DNA of 64,000 nucleotides from Ensifer sp. LC11 (GCF_001695835.1 NZ_MBSO01000022.1:17475-81474), one strand, 5' to 3'. Counted from the first letter of the stretch, positions 40,258 through 52,775 are shown. Numbers and translations are program-made. Notes: generated from the sequence alone by a model not told the origin.

Positions 40258-43200
40258 ATGAAATTCAACAAGCTTCGCCTGCTCGGTTTCAAATCCTTCG
40301 TCGAACCGACCGAGTTCATCATCGAACGGGGGCTCACCGGCGTCGTCGGGCCGAACGGCTGCGGCAAGTCGAACCTTGTCGAAGCCTTGCGCTGGGTGAT
40401 GGGAGAGAACTCCTACAAAAACATGCGCGCTTCCGGCATGGACGACGTGATCTTTTCCGGATCCGGCAACCGTCCGGCGCGCAACACGGCCGAAGTCGGC
40501 CTCTACCTCGACAACAGCGACCGCACCGCCCCAGCGGCCTTCAACGACAGCGACGAGATCCAGGTGACGCGCCGCATCGAGCGCGAGCAGGGTTCGGTCT
40601 ACCGCATCAACGGCAAGGAGGCGCGCGCCAAGGATGTGCAGCTCCTCTTTGCCGACGCCTCGACCGGCGCGCGTTCGCCATCGATGGTTGGGCAGGGGCG
40701 TATCGGCGAGCTGATCGCTGCCAAGCCGCAGGCCCGCCGTCAGCTTCTCGAAGAGGCTGCCGGCATCTCCGGCCTGCACTCGCGCCGCCACGAGGCTGAG
40801 TTACGGTTGAGGGCGGCCGAGACCAATCTCGAGCGTCTCGACGACGTGACCTCGCAGCTCGAAAGCCAGATCGAGAGCCTCAAGCGCCAGTCGCGCCAGG
40901 CCAACCGCTTCAAGATGCTCTCGGCCGATATCCGCAAGCATGAGGCGATCCTCTTTCACATCCGCTGGGTACAGGCCAAGGAAGCGGAAGCCGAGGCGAC
41001 GAGCCAGCTCAATCAGGTGACTGCGCTGGTTGCAGAAAAGGCGCAGGCGCAGATGCAGGCGGCCAAGGACCAGGCGATTGCCAGCCTGAAGCTGCCGGAG
41101 CTGCGCGAGAATGAAGCAAAATTCGCTGCCGCTTTGCAGCGCCTGCAGATCGCGCGCTCACAGCTCGAAGAGGATGCGGGCCGGATTCTCAGGCGGCGCG
41201 ACGAATTGCAGCGCCGGCTGGCGCAGCTTGCAGAAGACATTGCCCGCGAAGAGCGCCTTGTCGTCGACAATGCCGGCATTCTGGCGCGCCTCGACGAGGA
41301 GGGGGCCGAGCTCAACGACATGCTGGCCGAGGCCGACGATCGCGCGACGGAAGCGCGCGATCGGCTGGAAGAGGCAAATGAAAAGCTTGCTGGCAGCGAG
41401 GCAGTGCTGGCACGGCTGACCGCCGAGCGTGCCGAAGTGCAGGCCGGGCGCAACCAGCTCGAGCGCACGCTACGTGATCTCTCCGAACGCCAGGCTCGGC
41501 TTGCCCGGCAACTGGCCGATCAGTCGCGCGATCTCGACGATCTCGACCGGCAGATGGCCGCACTTCCTGATCCGCATGAGAAGCAGGGCCAGGTTGAGGT
41601 CGCCGAAGCGGCGCTGGAAGACGCGGAAACCAACGTTCTTGCGATCGAAGAGGCCCTAGCGGAGGCGCGTCGCGCGGAGGTCGAGGCGCGCCCGCCGGTC
41701 GATCGCGCACGTGCCACCCTGAACGGCATCGAAACGGAAGCACGCACAATCCGGCGCATGCTGGAAGCAGTTGCCGGCGGCGCCTATCCCGCTGTGGTCG
41801 AGGATATGAAGGTCGACCGTGGCTTCGAGACGGCGCTCGGCGCTGCCCTTGGCGATGATCTTGATTCGCCACTCGACAGGGACGCGCCGGCCCATTGGCG
41901 CGAGCCAGGGGACCATGCCGGCGACGCTGGCCTGCCTGAAGACGTGTCGTCGTTGGCCGCCCATGTGAAGGCGCCGGACGCGCTGGCGCGGGCCTTGAAG
42001 CAGATCGGCATCGTTGCAAGCGAGGCGGAAGCCGAGCGGCTGCTGCCACTGCTGAAGCCAGGCCAAAGCCTCGTCACCAAGCAGGGCTCCGTCTGGCGCT
42101 GGGACGGCCACGTCACCGGCTCTGAGGCGCCGAGTGCTGCCGCCCTGCGGTTGGCCCAGAAGAACCGATTGGCGGAACTCGATGCGGAGGCCGAGAACGC
42201 GGCCGAGGCACTAGGCCGCGCGGAGGCGGAATTGACCGCTGCCGGTAGCCGTATCCGTGCCGAGGACGAACGGTTGCGGCTTGCGCGCGATGCGCAGCGC
42301 ATGATCACCCGACAGCTTTCCGAAGCGCGCGATGCGCTTGCGGCCGCCGAGCGCGCGTCTGGTGATCTTGCCCGCAGGCGAGCCGTGCTTGCCGAAACGC
42401 GAAGCCAGATCGAAGCCCAGGTTGAGGAAGTTGCCGAGCAGATCGAGACGGCGAACGACGCGTTGGCTGATGCGCCTGACCTTTCGGAGCTGGAACTGAA
42501 ACTGCGCACACAGACCGCCGATGTCGCTGCCGATCGCGCTGCCGTCGCTGAGGCTCGTGCCGCCCATGATGGTCTCGCCCGCGAGAACGAGGCCCGACAG
42601 CGGCGCATCACCGCGATTGCCGCGGAACGGCAGACCTGGAAGGCGCGTGCCGCGAGCGCCGAGGAGCATATCGCGACGCTGCGCGACCGCGAAGCGGAAG
42701 CCCGCGACGAGGTGGAAGAACTGATCGACGCGCCCGACGAGTTCGAGGACAAGCGCCGGGCGCTGATGAACGAGCTGCAGAAGGCGGAAGCGGCACGGCG
42801 CGAGGCAGCCGATCTGCTCGCCGAGGCCGAAAATCGTCAGCGCGAGGCGGACCGTCTGGCAGCGACAGCTCTATCGGAACTGGCGGAATCGCGCGAAAAG
42901 CGCGGCCGGACCGAGGAACGCCTGGTGTCTGCCCGTGAGCGTCGCGTCGAGATCGAGGCACGCATCCAGGAGGCGCTCTCCTGCGCGCCGCATGAGGTCA
43001 TGCGCCTGACCGGGCTTGCGGTCGACGAGGCGCTGCCGGATATGCGCAATGTCGAACGGGAACTCGAACGGCTGAAGATCGAGCGCGAACGGCTTGGCGC
43101 CGTCAACCTGCGGGCCGAAGAGGAGCAGAAGGAGCTTTCGGAAAAGCTTGGCCTTCTCCTCAGGGAGCGCGACGACGTCATCGAGGCGATCCGCAAGCTC

Positions 43201-43719
43201 AGGAGCGCCATCCAGAACCTGAACCGTGAAGGCCGCGAACGCCTGATCGCCGCCTTCGACGTCGTCAATGTGCAGTTCCAGCGGTTGTTCACCCATCTCT
43301 TTGGCGGCGGCACCGCGGAACTGCAGCTGATTGAAAGCGACGATCCGCTGGAAGCGGGCCTGGAAATCCTCGCCCGTCCACCGGGCAAGAAGCCGCAGAC
43401 GATGACGCTGCTTTCGGGCGGCGAGCAGGCGTTGACGGCGATGGCGCTGATCTTTGCCGTGTTCCTCACCAATCCGGCGCCGATCTGCGTGCTCGACGAA
43501 GTCGATGCGCCGCTCGACGACCACAATGTCGAACGCTACTGCAACCTGATGGACGAGATGGCGGCCTCGACCGAGACCCGCTTCATCATCATCACCCACA
43601 ACCCGATCACCATGGCCCGCATGAACCGTCTGTTCGGCGTGACCATGGCCGAGCAGGGCGTTTCACAGCTCGTATCCGTTGACCTGCAGACGGCCGAACG
43701 GCTGAGAGAGGTCGTGTAG
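40258..43719 (+). CDS. smc: Chromosome segregation protein SMC
   Basis: Smc is the ATPase of bacterial condensin, compacting and separating chromosomes. The 1153-residue protein has Walker A in VVGPNGCGKSNLVEAL near residue 35, long Ala/Glu/Arg-rich coiled coils on both sides of a hinge (about 500-640), and at the C terminus the ABC signature LLSGGEQALTAMALIFAV with Walker B in CVLDEVDAPLDDHN. Length is normal. The hinge region contains an unusual Asp/Pro-rich stretch (DSPLDRDAPAHWREPGDHAG). Confidence 0.97.
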   Translation: MKFNKLRLLGFKSFVEPTEFIIERGLTGVVGPNGCGKSNLVEALRWVMGENSYKNMRASGMDDVIFSGSGNRPARNTAEVGLYLDNSDRTAPAAFNDSDEIQVTRRIEREQGSVYRINGKEARAKDVQLLFADASTGARSPSMVGQGRIGELIAAKPQARRQLLEEAAGISGLHSRRHEAELRLRAAETNLERLDDVTSQLESQIESLKRQSRQANRFKMLSADIRKHEAILFHIRWVQAKEAEAEATSQLNQVTALVAEKAQAQMQAAKDQAIASLKLPELRENEAKFAAALQRLQIARSQLEEDAGRILRRRDELQRRLAQLAEDIAREERLVVDNAGILARLDEEGAELNDMLAEADDRATEARDRLEEANEKLAGSEAVLARLTAERAEVQAGRNQLERTLRDLSERQARLARQLADQSRDLDDLDRQMAALPDPHEKQGQVEVAEAALEDAETNVLAIEEALAEARRAEVEARPPVDRARATLNGIETEARTIRRMLEAVAGGAYPAVVEDMKVDRGFETALGAALGDDLDSPLDRDAPAHWREPGDHAGDAGLPEDVSSLAAHVKAPDALARALKQIGIVASEAEAERLLPLLKPGQSLVTKQGSVWRWDGHVTGSEAPSAAALRLAQKNRLAELDAEAENAAEALGRAEAELTAAGSRIRAEDERLRLARDAQRMITRQLSEARDALAAAERASGDLARRRAVLAETRSQIEAQVEEVAEQIETANDALADAPDLSELELKLRTQTADVAADRAAVAEARAAHDGLARENEARQRRITAIAAERQTWKARAASAEEHIATLRDREAEARDEVEELIDAPDEFEDKRRALMNELQKAEAARREAADLLAEAENRQREADRLAATALSELAESREKRGRTEERLVSARERRVEIEARIQEALSCAPHEVMRLTGLAVDEALPDMRNVERELERLKIERERLGAVNLRAEEEQKELSEKLGLLLRERDDVIEAIRKLRSAIQNLNREGRERLIAAFDVVNVQFQRLFTHLFGGGTAELQLIESDDPLEAGLEILARPPGKKPQTMTLLSGGEQALTAMALIFAVFLTNPAPICVLDEVDAPLDDHNVERYCNLMDEMAASTETRFIIITHNPITMARMNRLFGVTMAEQGVSQLVSVDLQTAERLREVV

Positions 43720-43782
43720 GCTACACGAATTCGATGATGAAGCTGTTCGTCGTGTTGGTTGGGCCGGGTCGGCAAATGACGG

Positions 43783-45630
43783 TCATTCGAATTCGAGAAT
43801 GAGGCCGCCCGTTCCATCGGATGACCCCATATCGTCCCAGGTATTGACATAGACGGACGTCGTGTCGGCTCTGCCGTTGCGATGGGCGTAGTACATGCCG
43901 ATATCGTCGCCTTTCTTGCCTTCGTTGGGCATGTCCTGGAACCATTTCGTATACGTCATGGGCGCACCGTTGTCCCAGTGCCAGCCGCCTCTGGGCTCCT
44001 TACCCTGTGGATCCTGCGTCAGGCCGATCCAGGGGCCCATCTTGTAGCTGACATTGCCTGAGGGGTCGTAACCGGTATTGAAGAAGCTCTGGTCGGCATT
44101 GAAAAGCGATGCGACGAACGCGTTTTCCTCTTCAGAAGAAATCGACGCAAGATGGGCGCCGCAACCGCCGGCGATCCCACGCGCATAGACTGCCAAAATC
44201 GTTCCCGTCCGCACGGCGACATAGAGGTGCCCGCCGAACACACCATATACGGTATCGAAGTGGCGCAGGCAGGTCAGCGCCCGCAGGACAGTTTGATCGG
44301 TTTCGAGGCCTTCGAGATTGGCAACATCATAGCGGCGGGCCTTGGTCGCGCTGTAGATGCCCTCCGCACGGTCGTTGACCTTTATTCCGAGGGCGGCGGC
44401 TGTGCGTTCAGTGATGAAACCGCTCGCCGGCTGGCGGTTGGTGCTCTGGAAGAGTTTGATCGCTTCGCGCGTCTGTCCGCCGAAAACGCCGTCGGCTGTT
44501 CCTGCAGCAAAGCCCTGCGCGGCAAGTGCGAGCTGCACGTTTCGCCGCTTGTCTTTGTCCGGCAACAGCCGCGCTTCGACGGATTGCGGCAGATGAGATG
44601 CGTTGCGCACGGCCACAGGTTCGATCTGAGCCAGCGCCTGGCGCCCAAGATCGGCATATTCGCCGGTACGATGCTTCTCGACGAAGAAGTGCCAGATGCG
44701 CGCCGTTCCGATCTTGAGGGCCTTCTTGAAGTCCTTTTCCGCCTCAATTGCCTCGGGGTCAACGGCCGGTATCGCGAGTGCCGGCTGCGCCGCGGTCTGT
44801 GGCACTGCGGTTTGTACCGCCGGGGTCTGCACCGCCGCCGTCTCCGGCCCGAAATAGAACTCCAGCGACAGCGAGGACAGGATCTGCGGCTGCTGCTTGC
44901 CCTGCGTTTCCTTGCGCACGTCGCGCACGACCCGCTTGAAGGCGGTCCCGACCTCCAGGCCGGCGCCGGAGAGATTGGCGATCAGCGCCCGGGTAAAGGG
45001 CGAATGCCCGTCGGTGCCGTCTGCGGCGACCTGGCCAGGGGCGGCCGCAAAGGCAACGAGCGTTCCGCCACTCTGCGTTTCGATCGGCGCCAGACCTCTC
45101 GTCGCAGCCCCACGGGTGGCACCCTCCACGTCGCGCGTGAGCCGCTCGGCAAGTGGATTGTTGCGGCAGGCGTCGAGGAAGACCAGCGATATCCTGGCGC
45201 GCTTCTCCAGGGCGTTGATGATTTCGGAAAGCGCCACGGTCTCGGCCGGCACGTCGAATTCGCTTTCGAGCTTGGCGTCGGTGCCAACAAGAAAATTCTC
45301 GCCGTGCAGCTGCATGCCGTGTCCGGCGTAGTAAAACAGGGCGACGTCGTCTGGCCCGATCTTGCGTGAGAAGTTTGAAAGCGCCCCTGCAAGGCCCCTG
45401 CGATCGGCGTTGAGCACAAGGCTCGTCTCGAAGCCCTGAGCCTTGAGAAAGGCGTCGAACGCCTCGGCGTCGCGCGAAGCGTTGGGCAGCGTTCCGGCGA
45501 GCACGTAGTTGCTCATGCCGACGATGAGTGCCAGCCGTTTGCCGTTTCCTTCGGCCAGAGCGTTGCCCGCAGCAAACAGGACCATCAGCGCCGGAAGGAG
45601 CCAATATCTCAGATTTGCACGCCATTTCAT
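43783..45630 (-). CDS. Secreted caspase-like protease with peptidoglycan-binding and C-type-lectin-like domains
   Basis: The 615-residue protein has a signal peptide (about 1-26) and a caspase p20-like domain (about 30-260) with the catalytic histidine H104 in YYAGHGMQ and cysteine C155 in LDACRNNP. A low-complexity Gln/Thr/Pro linker follows (about 263-295), then a peptidoglycan-binding_1 domain (about 363-415, with AAGTADGVFGGQTREAIKLFQ). The C-terminal part (about 464-615) resembles a C-type lectin: GGCGAHLASISSEEENAF, then GPWIGLTQDP and WHWDNGAPMTYTKW. The first two domains are common in rhizobial exported caspase homologues; the lectin end is unusual. It is convergent with smc. Confidence 0.85.
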   Translation of the reverse strand: MKWRANLRYWLLPALMVLFAAGNALAEGNGKRLALIVGMSNYVLAGTLPNASRDAEAFDAFLKAQGFETSLVLNADRRGLAGALSNFSRKIGPDDVALFYYAGHGMQLHGENFLVGTDAKLESEFDVPAETVALSEIINALEKRARISLVFLDACRNNPLAERLTRDVEGATRGAATRGLAPIETQSGGTLVAFAAAPGQVAADGTDGHSPFTRALIANLSGAGLEVGTAFKRVVRDVRKETQGKQQPQILSSLSLEFYFGPETAAVQTPAVQTAVPQTAAQPALAIPAVDPEAIEAEKDFKKALKIGTARIWHFFVEKHRTGEYADLGRQALAQIEPVAVRNASHLPQSVEARLLPDKDKRRNVQLALAAQGFAAGTADGVFGGQTREAIKLFQSTNRQPASGFITERTAAALGIKVNDRAEGIYSATKARRYDVANLEGLETDQTVLRALTCLRHFDTVYGVFGGHLYVAVRTGTILAVYARGIAGGCGAHLASISSEEENAFVASLFNADQSFFNTGYDPSGNVSYKMGPWIGLTQDPQGKEPRGGWHWDNGAPMTYTKWFQDMPNEGKKGDDIGMYYAHRNGRADTTSVYVNTWDDMGSSDGTGGLILEFE

Positions 45631-45958
45631 GACCTACCCTCCGAGCCCTTAAGACTGAAACGGATTGCCATGCCGGGATATTCTCGGATACGCCCCCGTC
45701 GCGCCAATTTATATTAGGTATTTGTAATGTATCGCGCAATCTCGGATAGGATGCATAGTGCGTGGTTATCACGAGATGTGCCGCCTGCGCCGCAGGGGGC
45801 TGGGAGCCTGGAGCGAGAGCGGTGGAGACGCCAATGCGATGTGTCGTCCTGTTACAGAAAATGATGCGGTGCAGCATAAATCTTCACCGGGTGCATTTCC
45901 AGGCTGAAGCATATACTGTAAATCGTCACAAAAGACTGTTTCTGGGTGGAGAGCAGGC
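45631..45958. other. Divergent promoter region of the caspase-lectin and ppdK genes
   Basis: This 328-base region has no gene. The left part is AT-rich (TTTATATTAGGTATTTGTAA around 45709-45728), suiting a promoter for the minus-strand gene. Near ppdK, GGTGGAGAGCAGGC gives the ribosome site. I found no clear operator or RNA structure. Confidence 0.5.
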
Positions 45959-48625
<2,667 letters not shown>

Positions 48626-48679
48626 GGACACAGAGACAGCCGGCGCCGCCAAGGCGGCGTTGGCTCGACGACCTTGGCG

Positions 48680-48952
48680 TCACTTCGGCTGGACGATGAC
48701 TGGCCGCGAGACGATGATTGGCCGGTCCCAGCCCCACATCATCACGTCACTCTGATAGCGGAAGGCGCGCGATTCAGCGCGCCGGTCGAGCTCGATGCGT
48801 TGCAGGCAGGTGGCAAAGGCATCGGTGCCGCGGCGGAAGCCGTAGGAGGCGCAGGTATTGCCGTCGGCGATGCGCCGTTCCTCCGGCGTCATCGTCTGGC
48901 ACGCCGTCAGCAACAGAGCGGCTGCGACAAGGATGGTCAATCGGGTGGTCAT
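48680..48952 (-). CDS. Small lipoprotein of unknown function
   Basis: The product is 90 residues with a lipobox ending LLLTAC about residue 17. The mature part, beginning QTMTPEERRIADGNTCASYGF, carries two cysteines (NTCASYG and ATCLQRI) that could form a disulfide, and ends with an aromatic, Val-rich tail. Start 48952 has AGGAGG about 10 bases upstream. This size and pattern recur in rhizobial small lipoproteins. It is convergent with ppdK. Confidence 0.75.
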   Translation of the reverse strand: MTTRLTILVAAALLLTACQTMTPEERRIADGNTCASYGFRRGTDAFATCLQRIELDRRAESRAFRYQSDVMMWGWDRPIIVSRPVIVQPK

Positions 48953-49309
48953 GGTCTTCGCGCCTCCTGCGCGCTCCGGGGCCTGTTTGAAATCGGGCCG
49001 GTGCGCGTCACGTCGTGAGCAATCGAGCCGCATGCCGCCCAACTCCTCGAATCACAGTCAATATAGGGAGTTGTACTGAAAATCGAAGCGAACAGCGCCA
49101 AATCTGTGGCAGGTCCTGGTTGTGCGCGATCGATGGCTTCCCGTTATGGGCTGCTGCGCATCCTTGGTGGGTGCTTGGTCTCATGAGCGACGTTCGCGCT
49201 GCTGGTGAACGCGTCCGGCAGTTGCCGCCCCTTGATTGGCCAGGCTGATGCAGGCTCTACGCGTTGTCCGAGGTATATTCCAGCATATGCCGCTGCGACC
49301 TGGCCGCGC
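48953..49309. other. Gene-poor region before the 49310 gene
   Basis: These 357 bases lie between the small lipoprotein start and the stop of the next minus-strand gene. The promoter of the lipoprotein should be at the left end. I see no tRNA, convincing ORF, terminator or repeat. Confidence 0.5.
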
Positions 49310-49693
49310 TTAGATGCGCTCGAGCACGCCGACGAAGGATTCGGCGAAGCGCTCGAGGTCACGCGTGCCGTCGCTTGGATGCTCGATGCGCACGGCCGCC
49401 CCTTGCTCGTCGAGGCAGGCAAACAGGATTGAAGCGCCGCCTCCTGTATCGCCCAATCGAAGCACGGCAATGCTCCGGCAGTCCTCGATCAGATCCGAGG
49501 CGGGCAGGGCAAACAACAGCTCGCCGCCGGCATTATCGGCGACCGTGCGAACGAAGCTGGTGAAATCGTCGTTGTTTCCGGAAAAGCCGTCAAGGGAGAG
49601 TTCGAGCTCGATGAGCCCCATCGGAATGCCGCTGTCGCCTGCCGGAAGAGGGGTAGGCGTGGCGATGGCCACGGCTGCTTGCGATGCGCCCAT
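49310..49693 (-). CDS. Hypothetical protein
   Basis: The product is about 127 residues with no signal or TM segment. It begins MGASQAAVAIATPTPL and contains MGLIELELSLDGFSGNNDDF and acidic sequences such as PASDLIEDCRSIAVLRLGDT. The start at 49693 is chosen because GGAGA precedes it at 7 bases; the frame is open upstream to 49903 but that part is Arg-rich and unlikely. I do not recognise a domain. Confidence 0.6.
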   Translation of the reverse strand: MGASQAAVAIATPTPLPAGDSGIPMGLIELELSLDGFSGNNDDFTSFVRTVADNAGGELLFALPASDLIEDCRSIAVLRLGDTGGGASILFACLDEQGAAVRIEHPSDGTRDLERFAESFVGVLERI

Positions 49694-49950
49694 GTCGGTT
49701 CTCCGTCGCTTGCCGCGCGCTTTTGAACGATGTCGCGCAGACCGTTGCCTCCGATTGAAACCCCGCACGCCCCAAGCGCGCGGGCACAGTCCCATAGGGT
49801 GATAGGTGGTTAAGGAGAATGGCGATTTTGCGGCGAAGCGGGCTGCGGTCGTCACGGGCGCTGCCTTGACTGGTGCATTGCCTGTTTTCACGGCACGGGG
49901 CATGGTCTAAGAATGCGGTCTGTTTTGCGGCAGGGAATTGATTCAACTAC

Positions 49951-50859
49951 ATGATGGTTCGGTACGAGCGCCCCTATTCCTATGCCGCCCACTGGGCGCG
50001 CCGCTTCGCCCGCGTCTCCTTCGTGCTCTTCGCGCTGTCGCTGCTTGCCCATCGCTTCGGACCGCTGACGACGCCGCATTTCCTGGCCCTCGTCGGCTTG
50101 TCCGGCGTTTTCGCGCTTCTTGGTGTCCTGCTTGCCGTCGTTGGTCTCGCGCGCCTGTGGCAGGTTGCGGCGATCGGCGGGCTGGCGTCTGCCGCGGCGC
50201 TCGTCTATGCCGCGCCGGCGCTTGGCTTCATCGGTTTCGGCGCCGTGCAGTATCTCACCCGACCAGCAATCTACGATGTCAGCACCGATACAGTGACGCC
50301 GCCGCCATGGCTGAAGGTGCCGCAGACGGAAGAGAGCTGGCTGAAGCGCAAAGCGGTGGTCACGCCTGAGGATAGGGAGGCGCAGATCCTCGCCTATCCG
50401 GGGCTCACCGGCCGGCGCTACGATGGCGCGCTCGACCGCGTCTACCAGGGGGTGCGCAACGTCATCGAACAGAGCCGCGTCGGCATCACCGAGGAGCTCG
50501 GCGTCGAAAACGCCCGCGCTGATCTTGAGGATCTGACGGTCAGGCCAAATGCCGGGGCCGACACCTCAGCAGAACCGGAAAACGTTCCCGTGCCGGCGGC
50601 GCGGCCGGAACTGGCGCTCGAAGGGGCGATTGCAGGACGACGCGCCAGCGACGTCGTGCTTCAGGGTGAATGGCGCACGCTGATCGCCGGCTTCCGTTTC
50701 GATGTGTTGATCCGGCTGCGCGAGGAGGCGGAGACGACCTTTGTCGACCTTCGCGTTGCCTCACGCTACGGTCCGCATGACCTCGGCATGGGGGCCGCCT
50801 TCGCCGACCAATTCCTGCGTGCGCTCGACGCCGAGCTTTTGGGCATTGCCGGCGACTGA
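49951..50859 (+). CDS. DUF1499 membrane protein
   Basis: The 302-residue protein has three to four N-terminal hydrophobic segments (about 20-110) followed by a DUF1499 domain with RPAIYDVSTDTVTPPPW and a C-terminal FRFDVLIRLREEAETTFVDLR stretch. The function is unknown. It is divergent from the hypothetical gene at 49693 and ends 9 bases before the convergent DCC gene. Confidence 0.85.
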   Translation: MMVRYERPYSYAAHWARRFARVSFVLFALSLLAHRFGPLTTPHFLALVGLSGVFALLGVLLAVVGLARLWQVAAIGGLASAAALVYAAPALGFIGFGAVQYLTRPAIYDVSTDTVTPPPWLKVPQTEESWLKRKAVVTPEDREAQILAYPGLTGRRYDGALDRVYQGVRNVIEQSRVGITEELGVENARADLEDLTVRPNAGADTSAEPENVPVPAARPELALEGAIAGRRASDVVLQGEWRTLIAGFRFDVLIRLREEAETTFVDLRVASRYGPHDLGMGAAFADQFLRALDAELLGIAGD

Positions 50860-50868
50860 GGTGCAACC

Positions 50869-51327
50869 TTACCCGATAAAGCGCTGCCGTTCCTCCGGGC
50901 TCGGTACAAGGCAGCTCCGGCTGCGTCCGGCGATGCGATAGCGATCGCGGGCAACGAGGTCGTAGAGCGGGTCTCTGCACACCGCCGGCACGAGCCTTAA
51001 CACATTGACGAGCGACCACGGCCGGCCGAGACCGGCGAGCGTGCGGATCGATCCGTCGGATTTGAAGCGAGCCACACCGTCTTCGATCAGAATGTTACTC
51101 TCCAGGGTATCGGCATCGAGCCGATAGTGCCGATAGAGCGCCTGGCCGAGCGGCGACTGCGCCGTGAGGTAGCGGTAGCGCCCGTGCCGGTCGTGTCGCA
51201 ACAGGAAACGCACCCAGCCCGAACAGAAGATGCACGCGCCGTCGAAGACGATCACCGGTTTGTCGTCGGCAAAGGCAGGCACCGAGGGATCGCTGCGATA
51301 GCTGTAGGCTTCCTGCCGCATGTTCAT
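50869..51327 (-). CDS. Thiol-disulfide oxidoreductase, DCC family
   Basis: The 152-residue protein has the DCC (DUF393) signature: the early VIVFDGACIFCSGWVRFLLRHD, with a CxxC pair, and LVPAVCRDPLYDLVARDRY later. The family is predicted to be thioredoxin-like. The start overlaps the MBL-hydrolase stop by four bases, so these two and the cupin gene form one operon read from 52561 leftwards. Confidence 0.88.
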   Translation of the reverse strand: MNMRQEAYSYRSDPSVPAFADDKPVIVFDGACIFCSGWVRFLLRHDRHGRYRYLTAQSPLGQALYRHYRLDADTLESNILIEDGVARFKSDGSIRTLAGLGRPWSLVNVLRLVPAVCRDPLYDLVARDRYRIAGRSRSCLVPSPEERQRFIG

Positions 51328-52247
51328 CCGGCTCCGCCGGGCGCCAGCCGATAGGCACCAAGGAGCGATGGTGGCCCGTCGGTCTCGACCCGACCCTGCT
51401 CGATCAGGTCTTCAAGATGCGCAAGCACCGAGAGTGCCGCCGCCCCATGCAACCGGACATCGGTGGAAGCGTAGATGACCTTGACCATGTCGGGTATCCG
51501 GCTGTCGCCGGCGCGGATGCGTTCGAGCACGGCGCGCTCGCGCATCTTGCGGTGGGCGCGCAGGCCCCGAAGGAACGATGCCGGCTCGATGACCGGACCA
51601 CCATGGCCAGGCAGGTAGACACGGTCATCCCGGTCAAGCAGCTTTTCGAGCGATGCCATGTAGTCGGCCATGGCGCCGTCCGGCGGCGCGACGATCGTCG
51701 TCGCCCAGGCCATGACGTGATCGGCGGAAAAGAGGATGCCGGCGCCGTCGAGCGCGAAGGCCATGTGGTTGGCGGTATGGCCGGGCGTGGTCAGCCCCGT
51801 CAGGTTCCAGCCGTCGCCCTCGATGCGCCCTCCATCAGCAAGCGCGACATCAGGCGCAAACTCCATGTCCGAGCTTTCAGCGAAGGGATTGGTCTCTCCC
51901 GCATGCAAGGGGCGGGCCGGCCGATGCGGGCCCTCGCCGACGATCAAGGCCCCAGTCGCAGCCTTCAGGCGGCGAGCAAGCGGCGAGTGGTCGCGATGCG
52001 TGTGGCTGACGGCGATATGGGTGACCTCACGGCCGGCGAGGGCCGCCATCAGTGCCTGGAAATGCGCTTCGTCATCCGGGCCGGGGTCGATGACCGCAAC
52101 GGACCGCCTGCCGACGATATAGCTGTTGGTGCCGTGGAAGGTGAAGGGGCCGGGATTGTTGACGGTGATGCGCTGCACGTCGTCGGCAACCGTCACGGCC
52201 ACGCCATGGGCCGGCTTGAAATCGAGATCGAAATCTGGCCCCTGCAT
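51324..52247 (-). CDS. MBL-fold metallohydrolase (glyoxalase II-like)
   Basis: The 307-residue protein has the metallo-beta-lactamase zinc motif HTHRDHSPL, later metal ligands in TPGHTANHMAF and SADHVMAWATT, and a histidine near YLPGHGGPV. The C-terminal 90 residues look like the winged-helix part common in this subgroup. ATG 52247 is preferred because AGGAAGAG precedes it; an upstream in-frame GTG is at 52268. The substrate is unknown. Confidence 0.9.
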   Translation of the reverse strand: MQGPDFDLDFKPAHGVAVTVADDVQRITVNNPGPFTFHGTNSYIVGRRSVAVIDPGPDDEAHFQALMAALAGREVTHIAVSHTHRDHSPLARRLKAATGALIVGEGPHRPARPLHAGETNPFAESSDMEFAPDVALADGGRIEGDGWNLTGLTTPGHTANHMAFALDGAGILFSADHVMAWATTIVAPPDGAMADYMASLEKLLDRDDRVYLPGHGGPVIEPASFLRGLRAHRKMRERAVLERIRAGDSRIPDMVKVIYASTDVRLHGAAALSVLAHLEDLIEQGRVETDGPPSLLGAYRLAPGGAG

Positions 52248-52264
52248 GCGTCTCTTCCTGGCTT

Positions 52265-52561
52265 TCACTTGTATTCGATCTCGATGAACGACATCGGCTC
52301 GGCTCCGGCGTTGACGACATTGTGCGCCACGCCCGCCTCACGGCGATAGGCAGCCCCCTTGGCGATATCGACTCGGCGGCTGCCGGCCTCTTCCTCGAGC
52401 AGGAACTGGCAGTCGGTCATCGGCACGACGACATACCCAAGACCGTGCACATGGTGACCCGTGTCGGCGCCGGGCTCGAAATCCCAGCGGGTGACCCTGA
52501 CGACCGCATCATCGACAAGCACGCTGGCAACGGCAGGGGGACGGGCGCGGAACTGGCTCAT
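52265..52561 (-). CDS. Cupin domain protein
   Basis: The 98-residue protein is a single small cupin barrel. FEPGADTGHHVHGLGYVVVP contains the first metal-binding motif (His-His-x-His), and VAHNVVNAGAEPMSFIEIEY the second. Start 52561 (MSQFRARPP) has GGAG upstream. It is the first gene of the cupin-MBL-DCC operon; metal and substrate are not predictable. Confidence 0.85.
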   Translation of the reverse strand: MSQFRARPPAVASVLVDDAVVRVTRWDFEPGADTGHHVHGLGYVVVPMTDCQFLLEEEAGSRRVDIAKGAAYRREAGVAHNVVNAGAEPMSFIEIEYK

Positions 52562-52683
52562 GACATTCTCCATTTGCCGGGACAATAGGAGGTGCGGCGC
52601 GCGAAGGGAAGGGTGCATCCGGTAACGTGTCGAGGGGCCTGCAGTGCCTTTTGCGTGAGGGCGCCAACAAATCCGCCGAAAAT

Positions 52684-52705
52684 TCAACTTAGTGCCAACT
52701 TAGTG
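52684..52705. repeat. Tandem 11-base repeat upstream of tRNA-Gln
   Basis: TCAACTTAGTG is immediately followed by CCAACTTAGTG (10 of 11 bases identical). It lies about 70 bases before the tRNA-Gln gene in an otherwise featureless spacer. Confidence 0.5.
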
Positions 52706-52775
52706 ATTGTGACGGACGGCGAGCTTTGATAATCAGGCGCTCGATTTGGCGGACGTGTCGTCCCGCCACATCCGT

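Noticed and set aside
43783..44250. Diversity-generating retroelement target in the lectin-like domain
   Set aside because: No reverse transcriptase, template repeat or variable-region pair was found in the window.
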